Assembly: GCA_029931535.1 (NCBI GenBank)
Contig: JAQPZY010000646.1
Coordinates: forward strand, 124,001 to 188,000
DNA: 64,000 nucleotides
Direction: 5' to 3'
Source: Margaritifera margaritifera
Taxonomy: Eukaryota; Mollusca; Bivalvia; Unionida; Margaritiferidae
Below the pieces are notes generated by a model. That model searched no databases. It saw only the letters and a list, made by a program, of their open reading frames with translations, and was not told the DNA's origin. Shown here one piece after another: positions 55,019-64,000 of this stretch (position 1 is its first letter; every line of letters begins with the position of its first letter). The position numbers were made by a program, and so were the translations under genes.

Positions 55019-55384
55019 CCTCATTATCCTATTTTCTAACCTCTTTATATCTCTTGACAAATTGTAACCACCGCAGTTCACATATATCCTGCAATATGTC
55101 CTTGTTTCTTTACCATACTTCTAGCATGGGTAAACCCTACACTTTTTTCTATACTTTGCTGCATGTGCACCACAATTCTCATGTATACAATTTTTCTGCA
55201 TATTTCTTTACTGTCTAGTACAATCCAAGCACACTTGTTTTGTTCCTTTAACCATGACTTATGGTATGCTTAAACCTTAACAATATACCAAAACATTCCA
55301 TATATCTAATTAATAAAAACATTCAGTTTAAAAAACTATATGTTTTATAAAAAGGTAAAAAACAAAAAACACATTAGACACCTG

Positions 55385-55612
55385 GGCCGGTGAGGGATGG
55401 GGTCTCCATGGAGTCTACCCGAGAGATGAGCACCGTTTTCGAACATGCCTGTTTTTTGTGTGTTGCTGTCGGAGCCGCGGCGGGCAGTTTTTAAAAATGG
55501 AGGTTGTCTATTTGTTGTTCGTTTATGGGGGTTGTGAAAGGCGCCGCGACCGCTGTCTTGGCCCTCAGTAATCCAGTCTGTTCACCCACCCTGCTGCTCA
55601 ACGATACGAGTA
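55385..55612 (-). repeat. Repeat flanking the Polinton (right), inverse of 36976-37245
   Basis: GGAGTCTACCCGAGAGATGA, GTTTTCGAACATGCC, TGTGTTGC, ATTTTTAAAA and CTGTTCACCCACCCTGCTGC are the inverse-order counterparts of the left flank blocks. Confidence 0.65.
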
Positions 55613-55619
55613 CCAGTGC

Positions 55620-56221
55620 ATGGACAGTCTCTTTAAAGGGTTTGTTCTAATTTTAAACACCTTAATTCATTTTAAAAAAATTGTCCGGTGATGATACTAA
55701 TATATTCATTGTTTTCCCTTATCAGAATGTATTTAACAAAAGAAGTAATGCATAGTTATTTACTTTGTTTGATTTATATTCTCCAATGTTTACTCTGTGT
55801 GTCATTTAGAGATGTACATTTTTCTTAAATGAAAATTCTGTCCTATCTATGGCCAGATAATGAGTTACAATGTACAAATCAAACTTTACAACTTAAAACC
55901 ACATAATCTAAAACATGATTTATAGAATTTAAACTTACCATTTATGAAGAATAGAATAGAATAAAACTACTTTATATTATTGATGTAAAAGTCCTTTTGA
56001 ATTTAAATATTTTATTCATTTTTAAATAAGTACCTTACTTATTACTGCACTATTCTATTAGAATCAAACTGTTTAGATAATTTCAATGTCATGGATCTTT
56101 AACACTGTTCAATCAGTTTTTTTGGTTTTCGTATAATTCTTCCACTACAGGTTCTGCGTTGTAAATTCATTTCGTTGTGAACCACTGGTAAATCTGAGGC
56201 ATTTGATTAATCTTCTAGCTC
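55620..56221. other. Non-coding interval 3' of the gypsy remnant
   Basis: AT-rich; it would contain the 3' LTR of the Ty3/gypsy element if present, but I found no matching pair of direct repeats. Confidence 0.35.
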
Positions 56222-59200
56222 TTAATTGTTTGATGATTCATATTGGTTATCATTTTCCTCAGCGTTTGATATTTTATTTGGCACTAACAACAGGTCTTTT
56301 CGATTTCTTCGGTATTCACCTCGACTTGTTTTTACTAAGTAAGACCTTGGTGCAACTTCTTTAATAACAGTACCTTTATCAGTCCATTGATTACTGTTGC
56401 GAATTCTAATAGTCTCGCCTGGACTGAGCTGTTTCAAGGGTTTCACTGCTGACCGATCATAGTAGAACTTTTGATTTACCCTTTGCTTTCGTTTCCATTG
56501 TGTAACTTTATTTGACTTTTTAACCGGCAATGTCTCTCCATTTGCAGGTAGATTAGCTCTTATGTTACTTCCCATTAGTAGTTATGCTGGGGACTATTCA
56601 TTTTCTAGGGGAGTAGATCTATAAGCTTAAAGTCCAAGATGTGGATCTTCTCCGTTTCCTTTGCGTTATTTAATGATTGATTTCACAACCTGTAATGCTT
56701 TTTGAGCTAAACCATTTGATTTTGGATATCCAGGGCTACTTGTTATGTGTTTAAAATCCCAATCTTTGGCAAATTGTTTAAAACCAAGGCTACTGTAACA
56801 CTGATTATTATCGCTCAGTACTTCCTCGGGTATACTTTGTCTTGAAAAGATACTTTTCATAGCTTTAATAACTACTGAAGTGGATTGACTTAAAAGGCTT
56901 ACAACTTCTGGGTAGTTTGAGTACGCATCTACTATGACTATGCAGTCTTTCTTATCTACTTCAAATAAGTCAGTTTATACTTTCTGCCATATTCTTGCTG
57001 TTAAAGGATGTGACGTCATTAGTTCAGTCACTTGATTCTTGTGATATCTTTGGCAAGTTTCGCAACTTTTCACCATATTGTTAACATCTTAATTCATACC
57101 TGGCCAAAATACACATTGTTTTGCTATCTTTTTGCATTTTTCCATTCCCATGCGACCCGCATGGATTTGGATGAGAATGTTTTGTCTTAATTTATATGGT
57201 TTGACCACCCTAGTTCCTTTGAAAATCATGCCACTGATCACACCCTAGTTCCTTTGAAAATCATGCCACTGATCACGGACAGTTCATCCCTGAATTTCCA
57301 ATATGGCTGAAGTTTTCGAGGACACTCGGCTTTTTCAACTGGCCAGCCATTCATTACAGTCTCTATTAGAGTTTTCATGACTCTGTCTGTAGCAATTTCA
57401 TGCATAATTTCCTCTTGTTTTCTGTATAATAGACATTACAAATACAAATACAAATACCACAACTTCCTTCTCTATATCAGACAACTTTGTGTTTCTTGAA
57501 GGCGCTCGTGGCGATGTATCCGCTGTAAACATTTCTTTTCCAGGCGTATAAATAAGACGAAGATAGTACTTCTGAACTTGTAGTCGTAATCGTTGAATTC
57601 TTGGCGGACACTCATTTAATCCCTTGGAAAATATTGCAAGCAGTTGCTCATGATCAGTTTCAATTTCCACCGTTTGACCATATATACTAATGAAATCTTT
57701 CACACGCAAATGTCAAAGCAAGTACATCTCTTTCAATCGGGGCATAACGACTTACTGTGTCAGTAACAGTTCTAGAAGCATAAGCAACTGGCAGCCATTT
57801 CTCGTCATGTTTCTGCAAAAGTACAGCACCAAGTCCGTTTTGACTTGCATCTGCTGAAATTCTGATCTGCTTCAAATGGTCATAAAATCGCAATACTGGT
57901 TCACTTGATACTAGATTCTTAAGATCTTTGGAAGCTCCTTCATGATTTGGAGTTTCAATTCCATTGAGTTTTCTTGTCTAAAAGAGTTCTCGATATTGCT
58001 GTACGATATGATAGGTCAGGCAAAAATCTTGCCAGGAAGTTGATCATCTCAAGAAGCCTTTGAAAGTCTTATTTGCATGTTGGTCTCTCCATAACTTGTA
58101 TGGCTTCGACTTTTCACTGATCTGGCTTCATACCATCTTTTCATACAACATCACCTATAATTGTGAGTTCTGGGACACTGGCTATTCACTTTTCTTTCTG
58201 TAGCTTAAGTTTAACTCTTCTGGCTTTGTCCAACACTTGTCTTAGGCGTAAATCATGCTCCATTTGGTCTTTTCCACACATAATGATACCGCCCATTGAC
58301 GTATCAATTCCTTCCCTGTATTCAAATAGTAGATTCAATGTTCTATGATCAATTTCTGGGCACTTGATATTGCAAATGGTAGTCGTAAGTAACGATATCT
58401 GCCAAAAAGTGTGTTAAATGTGTATAATTTAGAACTTTCCTCATCAAGTTGAATCTGCCATAACCCATTTGAAGCATCTAATTTCATAAACACGTTAACT
58501 CCTGAAAAGCGTGACATAATTTCTTCACGTGTTGGAAGTTTGAAATGCTCTCTTCGGATAGCTTTATTCAGATTCCGTCGATCTAAACATTTGTTTTGGC
58601 TTGTGTACAATTACAAGCGAGTTAACGCATTCAGTGGGCTCTTCCACTTTCTTGATTACGTTTAGAGCTTCCATTTTTTTCCGGCAAAAAGATTATGATG
58701 GCTAGAGTCGGTTAAGAGTCGGTATTTATAATTATCACTTTTATCCTATGAGAAAGATCAGTTATAGGCATCCATTGAAGAGAAGAGAAGTTCTGATTTC
58801 TGTGCATCATGAAATGCAAATGGGACTTTTCTGCATGATTAAACAACTGGATCTGCATACCCTCGTAGCTTGATGTTAATCTTGTTTGGTAAGTATCCAA
58901 GACCATCAAACAGATCTGCATATTCCTCAAAAATATCAATCTTGGGTTTATTTTCTCGTGCTTCCTCCACAGTAAGTACAAGATTGATTAATTTCATTGT
59001 ATCACAACTATCACGTCCAAGAATAGGTCTGACATTACTGTCCCTTATGATGAATTGGGATGTCTCCTCCATCATATGCTTTCAGTTTAATGTTGCTTTG
59101 TTGTAACCTTAACCTGTGCTTCAGTTGAGGATAGTCCGAAAATCCAAGTATATTGACATCAGCTCCTGTGTCTAATTTCATTGGGATAACTGCCATTGAC

Positions 59201-59861
59201 GTTGATTGGAACGATCCAAGAACTATTTGGGTCAGCCTGATCCAATGTATCTACAAACAATTCTCTCTCAGTTTCAACTGAACGAACCTTTCTTGTGTTG
59301 CTATGTGTTTTGTATCTACCAGCTATATGTCCTGATTTTTAAAAATATATTTTGTTGCCTTACTGTAGCAAACTTTCTGAAAATGGTTTCTTCCTCCACA
59401 TTTTCTACATATTTGGCTTCTTGCTGGACAGTGTCTTGCTCTATGCTCTAATCCACACTTGGTGCAGTAATGAATCTCTTCCTTTGTATTGCTTGTTTCT
59501 GTAAAGCTGTCTTGAGGTTTAGTTGGCTTCCTTTCTTTTTCGCTGCATCAACAGACGTATCTGGTTGTTCCATGGTAGTAATTGTTTTCATTCCTACTGC
59601 TGTGGCTTCAGCTGCTCTGCATATGTCAATGCATCTTTCAGGTGATAAATCCTTTTCTCTTAGGAGTCTTGCTCTTGTATAATCATAATTTAATAATTCA
59701 ATAATTCCGTCACGTATTAAGCCATCCTTGATGTTACTAAATCCACAATCGTTTGCTAGGATTCTTAAATCTGTCAAAGCTTTCTGCAGATTTTTGTAAT
59801 CTGCTGTTGAAAACATGCCTCTCATAGGTCTCGTGATTCCTTGGGGAACAATATTCATCAA
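56222..59861 (-). mobile_element. Dead Ty3/gypsy retrotransposon
   Basis: Minus-strand gag-pol remnant in canonical order. The gag end (59448-59861) is followed by two zinc knuckles at 59350-59475 (CTKCGLEHRARHC, CRKCGGRNHFQKVC), the protease active site LDTGADVNIL at about 59140-59175, a linker, reverse transcriptase (LDASNGLWQIQLDEES at about 58460-58500), RNase H (ISADASQNGLGAVLL at about 57840) and integrase (56222-57130). Frames are split by many stops and shifts. The RT catalytic region reads SMGG where YxDD is expected, and the integrase Glu in the SNGLAEK-type motif is Gln (SNGLAQK), so neither enzyme could work. No LTR pair was identified. Confidence 0.88.
57206..57275. repeat. 35-bp exact tandem duplication
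   Basis: CACCCTAGTTCCTTTGAAAA plus TCATGCCACTGATCA occurs twice back to back inside the gypsy integrase region, adding a frame-breaking 35 bases. Confidence 0.95.
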
Positions 59862-62009
59862 ATTTCTGTATCAGATGCTCAATTTTTTCTTTTTCTTATT
59901 CTTGAAATGAAAATGTGTTGAATAGCTCCACTGCAGCCTCTCCAGCTAATGTTAGAAATGTGGCACATTGCAGTTTCTCAATTTTCTTGTCTTTTTCAGC
60001 AGCACACATATAAAATTTATACTGTTGTAACTAGCGTCTCCAATTTTCAGTAACATTTTCTTTAATAATAAAGTCTTTGGTGCTGGAATCTGTTCCATTT
60101 TTATCATCCACTATAGTGTTAATTTTTTTTAAAAAACTTCTGACACCATATAATGATTTCTGTAAGTCCGTTTTGATGACTATAGAGTTGAATAACTTTA
60201 GAATCTACTAGACATGTGTTTATATGATGAAACCGGCCACTAAGCTCTCTCACTTGTTAAGCTGCACTACAATATATGTTTCAGTAATTTGATAACTGTG
60301 GGAGCTCCAGCCGTAACTGTAAATTGTCTATTTTAACATTAAACAGATCAGTGAGTAAGGAGTAAGATATACCGTATATATACCATTAGAGCTTGCTGGT
60401 CAAGAGATATTATCTCCCACTGTATTGTCCCTTGATTGGAAAATAAAATATTCAAATTATTCTAGCTATTTGGCGATTTACCATCCAATTTTGGATATTA
60501 TCCCTACGCCTGACCATCTTGGAGGTCACGTTTGTATGTTACGACTAACAAAATAGTTCCAAACACTTGACCCATTACATTGCTTATCTGTATGACGCGC
60601 TAAGGCCAATCTAATATATCTCTTGATTGTAATTTAAACTAAGCACAATTCTATATAAGCAAAATGAGTTAACGTGTGTTTTTGCAAAACGTAAAATTGC
60701 CCATACTTGAGCGCTTACGTTGTCAAATATCTTCAGTTTCGGAGGTGCGTAAGATAAGATAAGATAAGATTTATTTAAAGTCTGCATGATTTAAAACAAC
60801 AGCCCAACATAAGCTCTAATGAGCTTTTTACCGACGTGCGTAGTTTTGTGCGTTGTTAAACTTTTCAATTTCATAGGTAAGTAAATCCACAGGGACTCGT
60901 ATGACTGATAGATAAGTTCTAAGCAACAATACGAACCCCTGCGAGTAAATCTTGCATGTAGTCCGCAATCCCATAATGGCCAATAGAAGTAATCGGTTTT
61001 GAAAAACAACGGAACTTATTTAAGTTTGGTAGGCGTAGCGTTGCTATCGATCGTGGATTGGTGTATTAGCAAAAATAGCCTTATTCTCTTCGATAACGAG
61101 AATGTCACGATTATCACGAGTCGTGGGAGGTTTTAAATCGGAGTATCATCGGTATTTTCCCTGAAGTCAAGACTTGACGGAAAAGCTAACGAGATGTTCC
61201 GATTGCTTTTTTCTTGCGCGGACATGCGCAATTTCCACTTTCACTTTGATGATCTGGGCGCCATTTAGATTTTCAGAAAACCTGTATACGTTTTCATCAA
61301 ATATTTCACCAGTAGTTTGACCATGCAACATTCTACCCATATCATATATCTACAGATATTTTTACTGCATATAATACGGAAACAATAGGCTTGACATCAG
61401 GCGATGATTTCGAAGCACCAGTAAGTAATGGCGTAAATTGAACTGTACTCTCGGTGGAATGGGGGTGCATGCAATTTCGAGGTGGAAGTATCATTTTCAA
61501 AGCGAGCCCATTATAACATTGTAGCTGTCATAATTCGACTGGAACTAAGGTAGCCATAATACACGAGGAATCTACCTGAGACCAAATAATTTTCCGAGGG
61601 TGGGTGGAGGTCTCGGAGTTTACTTTGGGGGCCGAAAAATATTTTGTTGTTAGTGATAGCACGGACCAAGTTTTTTTCTTTCTTTCTGTAGATATCCTTG
61701 CCAAAGTTGGCACACAAATAAATCATTTTTAAAAAATACATGTTTGTTTATTTAAAAATAAAATAATATAAAAAGTTTTTAAAAGATTTGTTCACGGGTA
61801 CTTGATTCTATCAGTCGAAAGGGTGGAAACTAATGATAACACCCTTCCCTACTCACAATTAACACAAGGTAATTAACTCTCGCAGTAAACTGAAGTAAAC
61901 CGGAAGTGTAATCTTCAAAAACTGTGACATAGTGGGCAAGACACGAAGCAACAGATAAACTTTGCGTAAAAGTGGGTCAGCTTAAGAAATTAATGGGTTT
62001 TTGCTGCAA
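59862..62009. other. Interval with repeat debris
   Basis: Probable 5' part of the gypsy element up to about 60.2 kb, a short (AAGAT)n tract at about 60749-60770, and a degraded family-F foldback copy at 60885-60960 (GATAAGTTCTAAGCAACAAT, ACGAACCCCTGCGAG). No gene recognised. Confidence 0.4.
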
Positions 62010-63330
62010 AGAAGTTCAATCACACATGTGGTTGTAACCCGAGCTGTCATAGCTGTGGAGGTAGCTCATTTTGTGTATGGCGAGCAGGTCATTTGTTCTC
62101 AATACGGTTAAGTCAGGCACGCAAGTGCAGTCCTTGGTTGCACTCCAGTATTCAGTCTTGGGTGTGTAGACCATATGCTCATGTGGGGTATAAAGCTTTT
62201 TGCCATTGTCATGCCACAGGCCTAGAGCTACTTCTTTTGGGCAGCCACTTTTCATCTTGGCAGTGGTATGAGTAGCACTCAATGTCCCTGTTTTAGGGTG
62301 TTCCCTTCTACAAAGTCTTTTAATTACACCAGGGAACTTGTGCATCAGTTTTTTTTTCTCATGTAGATGTTGTTTTCCATGTGGACAGCCTCTAAAATGC
62401 TGAAGCATTGTTTTGCTGTAAATCCCCTAGCAACCAAACAGCTGTTAACTTATCCCCGGTGCCTTCTTCAATAGCTTCCTGGATTTCACCCCTGTACAAG
62501 CTAACCTGTCAAATGAGTGAAGGCCCTTAGACCAGGCATGGTCATTGTGAACAACAAGCTCTGCTTTGTTGTTTGTGTGACCTTCACATCATTGATTTTT
62601 GCCACTGTAGTAAATGTCCATGCCCACAAGTCTTTCAAAATGATTGGTCACTGTGAACCATTTAGTCTCACTCCGCAATCTTTTCCAGTGAGTGTGGGTT
62701 AAACTTTGTCCCTTTAAAGTGTTCTCAAAGTGCTCAATCACAAGACGAGTCAAGCAGTTAAAGTCACCTACCTGCAGTCGAGCCAAGTTGGCTGGGTTAG
62801 TGTCTCTGTGTAGAGACCATACACCATAGCTGTAACTGGGTAGGTGGTCTTATTATAGCCGGTCAGTACCAACAAGGACACCAGGGCAGAGTGGTCCATG
62901 AAATAGTATCAACCTGGTGCACTGTGGCACCTCTCTGCCCTCACTGGGTCAAGTTTTACCTGTACATGTTACTCACCTGTGACATTATCGTGGAGAAACT
63001 TTATTCGAAGCAGGTACTTCTCGATGGAAAGGGTGACAAGGATGGCCATGGCATGTTCATTTTTGCTAAAGATCGATTTGCCATGATTTAACTTGATGAT
63101 GGGGATCATGATGTCAAGGTTGAGGTTTTTCACTGCCATAGCCCTGAAACGATAGAGAATACAAAGGATGCACCCTTTGGTGTCACATTGGTGCCAGCTT
63201 CAGACATAGTCTTTGTGGCCTGTGGGTAAGGTAACTGAAGCCTGCACCTTGTGGTCAAGGTCAAAACCTTTGTCTTACCCATCTGGCTTAATGTGCCTCA
63301 TGGTGCCCAAGCTCTTTAGCAAGGGTCCTT
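62010..63330 (-). pseudogene. Decayed minus-strand gene, unrecognised
   Basis: A continuous coding-like track on the minus strand with scattered stops. From 5' to 3': CDTKGCILCILYRF, IPIIKLNHGKSIFAKNEHAM, EKYLLRIKFLHDNVTG (then TAA), VQVKLDPVRAERCHSAPG (then TGA), LVLTGYNKTTYPVTAMVYGL, RLQVGDFNCLTRLVIEHFEN, LRSETKWFTVTNHFERLVG, and at the 3' end ALGLWHDNGKKLYTPHEHM, ending at about 62016. Composition and cysteine pairs look like a real protein, but I do not recognise the family. It may be a transposon-associated or multicopy host gene. Confidence 0.5.
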
Positions 63331-63559
63331 GGATCCTCATGCAACTCAGGAGTAACTCAAGCCTCTGCAGTTAAGACTAACCTGAAGCTCAGCAAGTGCG
63401 GCATGATTTTGTAGATAGACTGTCATTAGCTTGTTACTTTCTCACATGGTGCATGCTAGATGTGCTTGTAGCACCTGTGACGTGTTATGGAATATGTATA
63501 AGCAGTTGTGTTTTCTTTAGGATTTTTTTTAATGGGCATTTTTTGGCATTATTCATAAT

Positions 63560-63990
63560 TGTATTACACTTAACTACATGCTTTTACACAGCTGATGTTT
63601 TGTATTTGATACGGCAGTCATGCGGTTGTTTTTTTGACTACCACAAATGCGCAGATGCTCTTTGCATTTTTCTTGTCTGCTTTAGCAGTTCTCCCTCTCT
63701 TCCCTGCATGATGTTTTTTCAGTGCGGATTGCTTGTTCTAGATCAACCTGGCTCTGATCTGTTTTACTTTTCTGCTTTTTAAGCTTCCTGTGTAATTCAT
63801 TGACCTTGCACTCCATACTTGACTTCTCCATGCATCTGTACTTTATCTCATTCATCCCAGTGGAATAAGTCTTTGATCTTGCTTTCTTGCTCAGTAAGCT
63901 TTTTGCATGCTAGTTTTTGCTCTTGGATGGCTGTTTTCATCACCTGGTGGGACCTTTTTAACTCCTTGCTGTTAATAATTTGACCGTGAG
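63560..63990 (-). pseudogene. Coiled-coil coding segment, decayed
   Basis: The minus strand encodes Lys/Glu/Gln-rich heptad-like sequence (NELHRKLKKQKSKTDQSQV, DLEQAIRTEKTSCREERE) with intervening stops. It lies 5' of the decayed gene at 62.0-63.3 kb and is probably an N-terminal coiled coil of the same gene. The open plus-strand frame at 63396-63782 is the antisense shadow of this. Confidence 0.35.
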
Positions 63991-64000
63991 CATCATGAAA

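Noticed and set aside
1..64000. CRISPR arrays, rRNA genes, telomeric repeats or bacterial operons
   Set aside because: None seen. Tandem repeats present are microsatellites, 26-bp, 35-bp, 39-bp and about 140-bp units without spacer structure.

Overview
This is an AT-rich metazoan nuclear sequence, most likely from a marine invertebrate and plausibly a bivalve mollusc. The reasons are intron-bearing host genes, dense microsatellites, MITEs, LINE and Ty3/gypsy remnants, and two separate Polinton/adintovirus-like integrations. No organism name can be fixed from the sequence alone. It is not prokaryotic: I see no operons, Shine-Dalgarno sites, rRNA or CRISPR.

Layout. (1) 1-4.6 kb: a decayed remnant of a Polinton-like virus, + strand, with core-like, double-jelly-roll major capsid, adenain-like protease and several unrecognised genes, broken by in-frame TAA codons and frameshifts. 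(2) 4.6-17.5 kb: gene-poor DNA with microsatellites, a tRNA-like pseudogene, a foldback repeat, two 0.46-kb MITE copies and an hAT-type MITE. (3) 17.5-35.6 kb: host genes on the minus strand. A seven-exon model (35604 to 24600) joins in phase into 296 codons, with a homeodomain-like helix followed by an HMG-box-like segment. A second model (23706 to 18936) contains three in-phase 57-nt exon copies. A chromodomain exon lies at 17.6 kb. A LINE fragment, a 26-bp tandem repeat and two arrays of a diverged repeat sit in introns.

(4) 37446-54247: the centrepiece, a nearly intact 16.8-kb Polinton (Maverick/adintovirus-like) with 6-bp target duplications (ATCGTT), about 1.7-kb terminal inverted repeats starting AGT, and a compact minus-strand gene block: protease, capsid, core proteins, penton-like protein, membrane protein, chromodomain-tailed integrase, basic core protein, packaging ATPase. 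The usual protein-primed DNA polymerase B is missing apart from an N-terminal relic. The space next to that relic holds two BIR (inhibitor-of-apoptosis) genes, one broken, and a Bcl-2-like reading frame, so the element seems to have carried two types of cell-death inhibitor. An opposite-strand HNH endonuclease gene runs into the right TIR. Each TIR has a long hairpin with a G-rich loop, and one hairpin is inverted relative to its TIR.

(5) 54.3-64 kb: foldback MITEs, a second hAT MITE, a dead Ty3/gypsy element (RT and integrase catalytic residues lost) and a decayed unrecognised minus-strand gene.

Many Polinton genes are interrupted by single in-frame stops or by frame changes beside A-runs. 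Decay, assembly indels in homopolymers, and recoding cannot be separated from this sequence alone.
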